This document shows positions 47,909 through 55,522 of a stretch of DNA of 64,000 nucleotides, one piece after another. A program made the translations under genes and the position numbers. The stretch's first letter is position 1, and each line of letters starts with the position of its first letter. Location of the stretch: NCBI GenBank assembly GCA_050486285.1, contig JBJHCZ010000004.1, forward strand, positions 1-64,000, in the 5' to 3' direction. Under the pieces are notes generated by a model. It did not search any database and was not told where the DNA came from. It was given only the letters and a program-made list of their open reading frames with translations. Origin of the DNA: JAITWN01 sp050486285. Lineage in GTDB: Bacteria > Pseudomonadota > Gammaproteobacteria > SZUA-140.

Positions 47909-49014
47909 GAATAGGTGTCTGCGCCAGGACCTGGGGCGAAAAGGGCGGTATAGGCGTCTATACCCGCAGCGTGGTGAACGCATTGCTGCGCATCGATCCG
48001 GAGAATGAATACCGCATACTCTATTCCGACCCCGCACACCTGGGCTCGGTGCCCGAAGGCCCGCGTGTGCGCGAGGCCAGGCTCAAGGCCCGGGGCAAGT
48101 GGATGTGGGACCAGTGGGCGTTGCCGCGCTACGCCCATCGCGAGTCGCTCGACGTGGTGCTGCACGCCAAGTTCTCGGTGCCCTTTCTCGCGCGCTGCCG
48201 GACGGCGATGGTGCTGCACGGGACGGAACGATTCGTTTATCCCCGGTTTCACCAGACCACCGACCTGTGGTTCTTCAAGACCGTCTATCCGCAGTATCTG
48301 AAGCGTGCTTCCCTGATCATTGCGGTGTCCGAATGCGCCCGCCGCGACATCATAAAGTACGTCGGCGTCGATCCGGACAAGGTGAAGGTGGCGTATCTGG
48401 CCGCGGATCCGATCTTCAGGGTGGTGGAGGACCGTGGCGCGCTCGAAACCGTGAGACGGCAATATGCGTTGCCGTCACGATTCATTCTCTTTGCCGGGCA
48501 TATCTATCCCGGCAAGAACTTCGGCCGTTTGCTGCAGGCCTTTTCGAAAGTGCGTCATCAGATCGATATCGACCTCGTGGTCGCGGGCGGCATGCGCTGG
48601 AAGTACGAGGACGACCTTGCCTTGCTGGAAAAGCTGGGTCTCAATGATCATGTGCATTTTGCCCGGCATGTGCCGCACGATGATCTCGTCGCATTCTACA
48701 ATCTGGCCGAGGCCACCGTGTTCCCGTCGCATTACGAGAGTTTCGGCCTGATCAACGTCGAGGCGAACGCCTGTGGTTGCCCGCTGGTGACCAGCCGTAC
48801 CGGCGGCAGTCCCGAAGCGGCGGGGGACGCGGCGCTCTATGTCGATCCGCTCGACGTCGAGGGCATCGCTGACGCCACCTGCAGGGTTCTGAGCGACGAT
48901 GCCCTGCGCGGTGAACTCAGGGAAAAGGGGTTCGCCAACGCCAGGCGTTTCTCGTGGGACAAGACGGCGAGATCGACGCTCGATGCGCTCGAGTGGGCGA
49001 CCGGGCGTTCCTGA
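47905..49014 (+). CDS. Glycosyltransferase, GT4 family
   Basis: A 369-residue GT4 enzyme (MRIGVCARTWGEKGGIGVYTR) with WDQWALPRYAHRESLDVV, IIAVSECARRDIIKYVGV, ILFAGHIYPGKNFGRLLQAF and the donor site PSHYESFGLINVEANACGCP. It resembles mannosyl- and rhamnosyltransferases of O-antigen and EPS loci. The ATG overlaps the ACP stop. The link to the ACP and ligase suggests it glycosylates or extends a modified unit. Confidence 0.92.
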   Translation: MRIGVCARTWGEKGGIGVYTRSVVNALLRIDPENEYRILYSDPAHLGSVPEGPRVREARLKARGKWMWDQWALPRYAHRESLDVVLHAKFSVPFLARCRTAMVLHGTERFVYPRFHQTTDLWFFKTVYPQYLKRASLIIAVSECARRDIIKYVGVDPDKVKVAYLAADPIFRVVEDRGALETVRRQYALPSRFILFAGHIYPGKNFGRLLQAFSKVRHQIDIDLVVAGGMRWKYEDDLALLEKLGLNDHVHFARHVPHDDLVAFYNLAEATVFPSHYESFGLINVEANACGCPLVTSRTGGSPEAAGDAALYVDPLDVEGIADATCRVLSDDALRGELREKGFANARRFSWDKTARSTLDALEWATGRS

Positions 49015-49030
49015 CGGGATTGCCCGCCCG

Positions 49031-50101
49031 ATGCTCAGGCGAATCCTCAGGAGTTTCGAGAAAAACCGCAACGAACTCTTCGGCGTGATAGGCAGGCGCT
49101 ACCCGCCGTTTGTATGGTCCGATGTCGTGCCCGCAGCGATCCCGGTGTTCCAGTTCCACGGCGTATCGACCGGGATGCTGGAGCCGCTCCTCGAATACCT
49201 GTATCACAACGATTACGAGACGCTGAGCGCCGATGAATATCGGGGCCGTGCCGGCAGTGCGGGACCGGCACGCCGCTCGGTACTGCTGACCTTTGATGAC
49301 GGCGAGGAGAGCCTGTATACGGTGGCCTATCCGTTGCTGAAAAGGCTGGGCCAGAAGGCGGTCGCCTACGTCGTCGCGGGGCGGGTGCCGGAGGCCGCTT
49401 CCGAAGCGGGGGCGTCGGCGCTCAGCGACTGGACCCAGCTGCGCGAAATGCACGACAGCGGTGTCATCGACGTCCAGTCCCACTCGCTTTATCACCACAG
49501 CGTCGCGGTTTCCCCCCGTATCGTCGATTTTGCCCGCCCTGGCGTGTCGACGTCTTTCCTGGACTCGGATCTCTCTCCGCTGGATCAATCCGCGAGGCCG
49601 GGTTATCCGCTGCATGCATGGGGGGCGCGCATGGGCGCGCGACCCGCCTTCCGGGAGTCGCCCGAGGTGATCGAGGCCGTGGTGAATCATGTCGCCAGAC
49701 ACGGCGGCGAGTCATTCTTTGGCGCCCGGGGTTGGCGGCGCGCCCTGCTCCGGATCGTGAAGGAGACGAGGCTGCGTCATCCGGCCCCGGGTTTCGAGAC
49801 GCCGGAGGAGCAGCGCGCCGAGATCCTCGCCGACCTGCGCGGGTCCCGGCTGACGATCGAGTCGCGGTTGCCCGGGAAGGCAGTGCAGCATTACTGCTTT
49901 CCGTGGTACCGCGGTTCCGCGCTGGCGGTGTCACTGTCGCGCGAGGCCGGTTATGAAAGCAACGCCTGGGCCAGTCTGCTGCCCGGGTTCGTCGGCCGCT
50001 CATCGGCGGAGCCGCTGCCGATCGCGCGGTTGGCGCCGCGCTATATATGGCGTCTGCCCGGCAACGGCCGGCGCTCGCTCGCGGCCGTCCTGCGCTCCTA
50101 G
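49031..50101 (+). CDS. Polysaccharide deacetylase family protein (NodB fold)
   Basis: A 356-residue protein from the ATG at 49031. The CE4 domain shows VFQFHGV, LLTFDDGEESLYTVAYPLLK (motif 1 Asp) and VIDVQSHSLYHH (motif 2 histidines). The C-terminal third is less typical, with HYCFPWYRGSALAVSLS as a likely later motif. No signal peptide is visible. It may deacetylate a lipid-linked or cytoplasmic glycan. The gene ends in a TAG lying inside the left arm of the palindromic element at 50099-50243. Confidence 0.85.
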   Translation: MLRRILRSFEKNRNELFGVIGRRYPPFVWSDVVPAAIPVFQFHGVSTGMLEPLLEYLYHNDYETLSADEYRGRAGSAGPARRSVLLTFDDGEESLYTVAYPLLKRLGQKAVAYVVAGRVPEAASEAGASALSDWTQLREMHDSGVIDVQSHSLYHHSVAVSPRIVDFARPGVSTSFLDSDLSPLDQSARPGYPLHAWGARMGARPAFRESPEVIEAVVNHVARHGGESFFGARGWRRALLRIVKETRLRHPAPGFETPEEQRAEILADLRGSRLTIESRLPGKAVQHYCFPWYRGSALAVSLSREAGYESNAWASLLPGFVGRSSAEPLPIARLAPRYIWRLPGNGRRSLAAVLRS

Positions 50102-50243
50102 CAGCAACTGTTGAGCTGGCCCGGCGGGTTTTCTCCGCGAATGGCTCGCCTCGCTGCCGCTGCGCGGCACCCTTCGGGCTCCGGCGAGGCCGCGCTTGAC
50201 TTCGCTGCGCAAACCCGCCGGGCCAGCTCAACAGTTGCTGCTA
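50099..50243. repeat. 145-bp palindromic intergenic element, copy 2, spanning two convergent stop codons
   Basis: Perfect 33-bp inverted arms (50099-50131 and 50211-50243) flank a 79-bp core that is the near-identical inverse of the core at 37799-37878 (two substitutions, one base shorter). The outer arms (TAGCAGCAACTGTTGAGCTGG) differ from copy 1. The outermost TAG of each arm is the stop codon of each convergent gene. It probably serves as a bidirectional terminator. Confidence 0.88.
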
Positions 50244-51680
50244 GATCGGCGGCCCGCCTCCGCCCTTCAGCAGGCGGGTCGCGAGCGCTATCTCCGCCCC
50301 GATCCATTTTCTCGACAGGACCATCACGACCGCGTAGATCGCCGCCGACGCGGGTATCACCACCGCCATCGGCGCGGGGAACAGCATGAACGGGACGCAG
50401 AAGGCCGCGGTGCCCGCCAGGCTCGCCGTCAGCGCCGGGCTGATGCGCACCGGGCCGATGATCCTTCTCGCCAGTATGAGGAAGTGGATGGCCAGTCCGA
50501 GAAACGCGAGCAAGGTTGCGACCGCGGCGCCCTTGACGCCGAACAGCGGTATCAGCGCAAGGTTGCCGACGACGCCGATGACCGCCGCGAGCGTCCAGCC
50601 GGCCGTCCACGCGCGTTGTTGGTCGCAGGCGACGAGGAAGGCGCCGACCACGGCGGTGACGCATTCCAGCAGCAACAGCCATGCGAGATAGGCCATGACT
50701 TCCCCCGAGGCCTCGAATCCCGGGCCGTAGATCAGGGTGATCAGGTCATTGCCGATCAGCCACAACCCTGCGGACGCCGGAATGCCGATCAGCATGATCA
50801 GGTTGAGCGTCCGCTGGTAGTATCCGCCCAGTTCGGCGGACGCTGACCTGTGCAGTTGGGACAGCGTCGGGAGCAGGGCGATCGACAGGAAGTAGGGCAT
50901 GAACAGCAGCAGGAAGACCAGGCGATAGGCGATGTTGTAGATGCCTGCCGCAGCCTCTCCTGTCAGGTAGCCGAGAAAGATGACATCGGAGCGCATCGAG
51001 ATCTGCTGCAGTATCCCGGTGATGCCGTAAGGAAATGCGTGACGCAGGGAGTCGCTGATCGCCGACCATGTCGCGTTCCATTCGGGTTTTCCATATCGAC
51101 GTACGGTCACGCGGTAGGCGATCGCGAGTACGGGCAGCGTCAGTACAGGCATGACAGTCACGACCGTGAGCAGGCTCGCGCTCGTCAAGGCGACCGCGCT
51201 GCCGCACAGCGCGACCAGGGTCTTCAGCAGGAACTCGATCATGCTGGCGAAATACATGTCCTCGTGCGCCATCGATACGGCGGCGAGGCCATTGATCAGG
51301 GTATAGATCGCCTGGTAGACCCCGACCACGAGGATGACGAGTTTGGTTTCTAGGGAAAACGGCGAGAACAGCATGATCGCCGCGACGAACAGCAGGGACA
51401 GCGCGGAGAGCAGTATCCTCAGGAGGAATACCCGGCCGAAGAAGACCGGATAGTCTTCGGGCCTGCGGCTCAGTTCCTTGATCGTGAGCTGGCGCAGGCC
51501 GAAGTCTGCCAACACCATCGTGAACCCCGAGATCGCGATCGCCAGCGAGAACTGGCCAACGCCCTCGTCGCCGTATTGCCGGGCGATGATGACGAAAAAG
51601 ACGAAGGTGAAGACGTCGCCGAGCACCTTGCCGACGGTCAGCAGGCTGAAGTTCCGGAATATCAGTGACGCCTTGCTCAT
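50241..51680 (-). CDS. Polysaccharide flippase (Wzx-like, second copy)
   Basis: A 479-residue multi-spanning membrane protein (MSKASLIFRNFSLLTVGK). FFVIIARQYGDEGVGQFSLAIAI resembles the first hairpin of O-antigen flippases, and about 12-14 helices follow. The start is the ATG at 51680; the 40-residue extension upstream has no family character. It is the convergent partner of the deacetylase across palindrome copy 2. It is a different flippase from the one at 33742 (low similarity by eye), suggesting a second polymer or lipid-linked glycan. Confidence 0.9.
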   Translation of the reverse strand: MSKASLIFRNFSLLTVGKVLGDVFTFVFFVIIARQYGDEGVGQFSLAIAISGFTMVLADFGLRQLTIKELSRRPEDYPVFFGRVFLLRILLSALSLLFVAAIMLFSPFSLETKLVILVVGVYQAIYTLINGLAAVSMAHEDMYFASMIEFLLKTLVALCGSAVALTSASLLTVVTVMPVLTLPVLAIAYRVTVRRYGKPEWNATWSAISDSLRHAFPYGITGILQQISMRSDVIFLGYLTGEAAAGIYNIAYRLVFLLLFMPYFLSIALLPTLSQLHRSASAELGGYYQRTLNLIMLIGIPASAGLWLIGNDLITLIYGPGFEASGEVMAYLAWLLLLECVTAVVGAFLVACDQQRAWTAGWTLAAVIGVVGNLALIPLFGVKGAAVATLLAFLGLAIHFLILARRIIGPVRISPALTASLAGTAAFCVPFMLFPAPMAVVIPASAAIYAVVMVLSRKWIGAEIALATRLLKGGGGPPI

Positions 51681-51717
51681 CGGCGAGGTATATGCGGTGA
51701 GCGGCGGAGCGGCGATA

Positions 51718-52554
51718 TCAGCGCTTCGATGCCGACAGGAAGATGTACGGCGAGCCGTGTGGATCCAGTTCCGCCGGGTAACGCGCGTAGCGGCTGGCAA
51801 AGATATTGCGGTAGAAGCGGGCCACCGACTTGCGTACCCGGTCGCCCGGGATGCAGCTCAGCAGGGCGTGCGCCCGCAATGGCGTCCACGCGAGGAATCC
51901 CCACATTTTCACTTCTTCCAGCGGGAAAAAACCGAACATCCGGTCGACGTGGAACCCCTGCCGTTCGAACAGATGTTTCCAGTCGTCCGCCGAGAAGGCA
52001 TAGAAGTGCGGCAGCCGCCTGTTGATGGACCTGGTCGAGTAGTCGGCGAGCCGATGCAGCCCGAGCGCGCGGAAGATGCCGGGGAAGAGATAGTTTTCCT
52101 CGAACAACCTGGTCGCCAAGGTCGCGTACACGCGACCGCCCGGCTGCAGCACGCGATGCATCTCCCCGACTGCTTGCTCGACGCCGGAACCGAACGACAC
52201 CATGCTGGCATTCGAGATCACAGTGCGGAAGGAGCCGGAATCGAACGGAAGCCTCGCGGCGTCGCCGATGATCAGTTCCTTGTAGCAATGACTGGCGACC
52301 CTGCGGGCCCGTTCTATGCCGGAGGGGGACAGGTCTATCCCGGTCATCAGGGGCATCGGGCCCACCGTTCGCTCGAGGACGACGCCGAAGGTGCCGTTGC
52401 TGCAGCCGACATCGAGTACCGGCTCTTCCAGGCGGAGGCCGGCCTCGCGATAGGCGCGCAGATGGAAGGCGTTGAAGAACGCCGCCATCGGCTTGTAATA
52501 ATAGTAATCGCAGGATATGGCGAGCGGATCGGAGGCGGATGGCGTATCGGGCAT
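51718..52554 (-). CDS. Class I SAM-dependent methyltransferase
   Basis: A 278-residue Rossmann methyltransferase (Methyltransf_11-like). Motif I is PVLDVGCSNGTFGVVLE, the acidic post-I residue is in MTGIDLSPSGIERAR, and FRTVISNASMVSF and RVLQPGGRVYATLA are motifs IV and V. The Tyr-rich start (SCDYYYYKPMAAFFNAFH) is unusual. It might methylate a sugar or a lipid-linked precursor; the acceptor is unknown. It is separated from the flippase by 37 bases. Confidence 0.88.
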   Translation of the reverse strand: MPDTPSASDPLAISCDYYYYKPMAAFFNAFHLRAYREAGLRLEEPVLDVGCSNGTFGVVLERTVGPMPLMTGIDLSPSGIERARRVASHCYKELIIGDAARLPFDSGSFRTVISNASMVSFGSGVEQAVGEMHRVLQPGGRVYATLATRLFEENYLFPGIFRALGLHRLADYSTRSINRRLPHFYAFSADDWKHLFERQGFHVDRMFGFFPLEEVKMWGFLAWTPLRAHALLSCIPGDRVRKSVARFYRNIFASRYARYPAELDPHGSPYIFLSASKR

Positions 52555-52663
52555 CGTGATTTTTACTGCTGTAACTCGTCCGTGGCCGGCAGCGCGGCAG
52601 AACTACCGGGCGTTTCGTCACGCCCGATCCTCCCGCATGATACCCCGCAGGGCCCCGGCGAGG

Positions 52664-52870
52664 TCAACCCTCGGGTGGAGCAAGGGTGATTTCGAGGGAG
52701 GTGTCCGGGGTGGTCGACAAGGGCTCGCCGATGGCCGACGTCTGCGCATAGGCCGCAGTTGCGGTGCTGCCCAGGCCGGCGAACAGGACCCATGCCAGGA
52801 TATTTTTCAGTGTCCGGGAGCGTGCGAACCGATGACGGCGGCGCGCCGCGCCCGCTATCGGTTTAGCCAT
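52664..52870 (-). pseudogene. Candidate truncated secreted-protein gene overlapping the methyltransferase 3' end
   Basis: An ATG at 52870, preceded by GGAGG two bases upstream, is in the same frame as the methyltransferase and begins MAKPIAGAARRRHRF. A hydrophobic run and AYA-QTS cleavage site follow, and the ORF stops after 68 residues. It looks like the N-terminus of an exported protein (PEP-CTERM or lipid-anchored type) that has lost its body. It cannot be expressed separately without an internal start, so this is a hypothesis. Confidence 0.3.
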
Positions 52871-53647
52871 GTCCTCCGCCCGGCCTTCCACGGCTGCGCC
52901 GGTGGCAGCCGCCACCATTGCTTCGATCACCGGCTTCCTGCCGACGATGGCGACATGGTCATAGAGATTCTTGTTGACGCGGAAGGCGAATTTTTCAGAG
53001 GTCAGGGCGCGCAACAGCCCCTGTCCGATCGTGCTGACGGCGATCGGCAGGACCAGGTAGGCGATGAACCTGTCGAGCCAGTTCAGATCCTTGCGCAGGA
53101 TGAGCAGGTAGTTCCGCGATTCAACGACCTCGAATCCGCTGTCCTCGAGCATCATGCGCAGGCGGTATTTGGTGACGATGAAGGTGTGCTGGTATTCGTG
53201 CAGGTAAAAGACCGTTTTAAGCGTTTCGTAGTTCGGCGCGATCACGCACAGGTGACCACCCGGCTTCAGGGCCCGCATCGATTCCGCCAGGAAGGCCATC
53301 ACCTCGCGATAGTCGGCGAGATGCTCGATGAAGTCGTGGGAGAAGAGCAGGTCTCCGGAGGCGTCCGCGAGGGGCAGCGGCGGGACGGTCTGGTTGATGA
53401 CCTCGAAGCCGGCGCCCCTGAGTTCAGCCGCGAGGCGCTCGCTCGGCTCGATGCCGATGTAGTTCAGTTTCCTGTCCCTGCATTCGCGGGCAAATTCGCC
53501 GCGCCCCGGACCGACCTCTATGATCGAAGCGGTTTCAGCGAGCTTCGGCAGCAGGTGTTCGAAGATCGCCTTCTGGCGGGCCGCCTTTCGCTGGGCGCCG
53601 AGCGTGGTGGTGTCGGTATACGAGTAGTTCTGCTCCGCGCGCTTCAT
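52664..53647 (-). CDS. Class I SAM-dependent methyltransferase with a C-terminal signal-peptide-like extension
   Basis: A 327-residue ORF from MKRAEQNYSYTDTTTLG. The methyltransferase part (about residues 1-255) has IIEVGPGRGEFAREC, YIGIEPSERLAAEL, FSHDFIEHLADYREVM and LKPGGHLCVIAP, as in family-12/23 methyltransferases of O-antigen loci. From about residue 260 the sequence changes: MAKPIAGAARRRHRF is followed by a hydrophobic core and AYAQTSAIGEP, the form of a complete signal peptide with an AxA cut site, then only about 20 more residues before the stop. I read this as an in-frame fusion with the truncated start of a secreted protein, or an overlapping small gene. Confidence 0.8.
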   Translation of the reverse strand: MKRAEQNYSYTDTTTLGAQRKAARQKAIFEHLLPKLAETASIIEVGPGRGEFARECRDRKLNYIGIEPSERLAAELRGAGFEVINQTVPPLPLADASGDLLFSHDFIEHLADYREVMAFLAESMRALKPGGHLCVIAPNYETLKTVFYLHEYQHTFIVTKYRLRMMLEDSGFEVVESRNYLLILRKDLNWLDRFIAYLVLPIAVSTIGQGLLRALTSEKFAFRVNKNLYDHVAIVGRKPVIEAMVAAATGAAVEGRAEDMAKPIAGAARRRHRFARSRTLKNILAWVLFAGLGSTATAAYAQTSAIGEPLSTTPDTSLEITLAPPEG

Positions 53648-53760
53648 GGGGTGGTTCCTCGAGGCTCTGTCCCGGTCAAGGCACCTCAAACGCCTGTGGC
53701 GCGGGGATATGTAGCGCTAATAATACTATGAAATAGGGGGGTTAGCGACAGATCCCGCGC

Positions 53761-55425
53761 TCAGAGTCTTTCGATATGCAAGGCGGCGTCGTACTCACTG
53801 CCCCAGGGGGAGGAGATGACATTGCCGGAGGAGACGGTGACGGGCGCGGAGTAGACGCCCTGCTGGGGCGAATACCAGTGGGCGCGATAGCTGCCCTGGG
53901 GCAGGCTGAGGGTGATCGAGGCGCCGCCGGCGCTGAGCCCGCCCCAGAAGTAGGCGACGTACTCGGTGCCGGCAAGGCCGCGCGCGCGGTAGTTGCCGGG
54001 CGACGCATTGCTGCCGATCCCGTTCAGCGGCGGCATCAGGTGGAGGTGGGTCGAGAGGCCTTCGAGGAAGGCGCCGAGACGGCCATGATCCTCCATGACG
54101 GTGCGAATGCCGTTTTGCGCGAGGAACTGGTTCATGCTGGTCAGGGTGTTGTCGAAGAACATCACCGTGCACTCGACCGAGCCGGAGCCGCCCTCGGCCA
54201 TGCCCTTCCAGATTACGCGCCGGTAGTGGACGCGGTTTCGCGAGTCGTTGCAGGCGGTGTTGCGCCACAGCACGTCGGTGGCGCCGGCGATGTCGACGAG
54301 TTCGGTGTGGATGACCGGCCGGTTGGTGTTATTGAGATTGATGTTCTCACCCTGGTGGAAGCCGGCGATATCGACGGTGGTGCTGTTCCAGATGAATTCC
54401 GACAGCGTGATCGGCAGGCCGTAGGGGTCGTACTGGCGTATCCACGGCAGGTAGTTGTTGTTGGCGAGCGAGGCAAAGGTGCTGCCGGAGTTCGAATGCT
54501 CCATCTCGTTGCCGAGTTCCCACAGCACGTTATAGAAACCGGCATAGCGGGCGGCGAGGTAGCGGAAGAAGAACTCCTTGGCGTCCATGTGATTGCTGCT
54601 CCACGGCTGCAGGAGCTGCTGCGAGGAACTGGTCGTATAGGTGTAAGGATTGTTGGCCGTTCTTCCCCAGGTGTTCATCAGCCCGAGGAAGACATAGATG
54701 CCGCGGTCGCCGGCGGCCTGCACGGCGAAGTCGATGCGCTCGAGCCAGGCGAGGTTGAACGACTTGCGGTCGTTGTTCATCGGCGCGTCGAGACGCATGA
54801 TGTACGAGCCGTTGTGGCCGGTGTCGCGCAGGCGGTTGACGTAATTGATCCAGTCGTTGTCGCTGAAGTAGGGGGCCTCGTTGACATTGACGCCGGCGTC
54901 GGCGGCCGGTCGCAGGCTGACCGACTCGGGCCAGTTGGCGCCGCGGTAGTGGAAGGTCGTGCCGTCGTCGTGGACGAGGAAGCGCCCGGAGCGCTTGACG
55001 TGGCCATGATTGCGCGGATTGGCGCGCGCAGTGACGGTCAGCGTGCCGGCGCCGGAGCTGCCCTCGAAGGACCACTGATACTGCCAGGTGCCGGTGGCGT
55101 CCGGTTTGAAGCGGACGAGCCAGACCGAACCGTTGGCGCTGCCGCTGTTGTTGCCGTTGAAGAAGCCCTCGACCTGGATCGAGCGGGCGCCCTGGCTGAA
55201 GGTCACCTGCGGGAACTTCAGAAACCTGTCGCCGCCGACTTCCGGCGCCTCTATCCGCAATACCGCCGTCTCGTACAGCGGAATCGTCGGTGTCAGTGCG
55301 ATGACAGTGACCGCAAGGTCATCGCCATTGTCTCCGGCTTCTCCCGCGCCTGCCCCATCGTCGAGGCAGGCTACCGATACCATGCCGCAAAGCAATATCG
55401 TGCCGATGTTGCGGAAAAATGACAT
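53761..55425 (-). CDS. DUF5060/DUF4038-like putative glycoside hydrolase lipoprotein, short paralog
   Basis: A 554-residue lipoprotein from the ATG at 55425 (MSFFRNIGTILLCG; AGGGGG ribosome site), lipobox VSVACLD. After a short acidic spacer it has an Ig-like DUF5060-type domain (about 60-145), then a TIM-barrel-like part with WPESVSLRPAADAGVNVNEA, WELGNEMEHSN (Asn-Glu pair, Glu307, candidate acid/base) and VIHTELVDIAGATDV, and a C-terminal collagen-binding-like beta domain (SITLSLPQGSYRAHWYSPQQGVY). It probably cleaves a polysaccharide at the cell surface. The shared region is roughly 97% identical by eye to the next gene, so it is a recent duplicate. Confidence 0.83.
   Translation of the reverse strand: MSFFRNIGTILLCGMVSVACLDDGAGAGEAGDNGDDLAVTVIALTPTIPLYETAVLRIEAPEVGGDRFLKFPQVTFSQGARSIQVEGFFNGNNSGSANGSVWLVRFKPDATGTWQYQWSFEGSSGAGTLTVTARANPRNHGHVKRSGRFLVHDDGTTFHYRGANWPESVSLRPAADAGVNVNEAPYFSDNDWINYVNRLRDTGHNGSYIMRLDAPMNNDRKSFNLAWLERIDFAVQAAGDRGIYVFLGLMNTWGRTANNPYTYTTSSSQQLLQPWSSNHMDAKEFFFRYLAARYAGFYNVLWELGNEMEHSNSGSTFASLANNNYLPWIRQYDPYGLPITLSEFIWNSTTVDIAGFHQGENINLNNTNRPVIHTELVDIAGATDVLWRNTACNDSRNRVHYRRVIWKGMAEGGSGSVECTVMFFDNTLTSMNQFLAQNGIRTVMEDHGRLGAFLEGLSTHLHLMPPLNGIGSNASPGNYRARGLAGTEYVAYFWGGLSAGGASITLSLPQGSYRAHWYSPQQGVYSAPVTVSSGNVISSPWGSEYDAALHIERL
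54818..55281 (-). repeat. 464-bp tract identical to 56580-57043
   Basis: This tract and 56580-57043 (offset 1762) are base-for-base identical by my reading, covering the start of the shared domain of the two paralogous lipoproteins. Differences appear at 54817/56579 and grow more frequent toward the 3' ends. Just beyond 55281 homology stops abruptly, where the two genes have different N-terminal halves. Confidence 0.85.
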
Positions 55426-55522
55426 GTTCCCCCTGACAGGCCGGGCTGGATTCAATGCCTGAATCTTAGCCTGTCAGGGGATATTGCGATAGTTTCCGAT
55501 CGCTTGACCGGCTGAATCGCCC

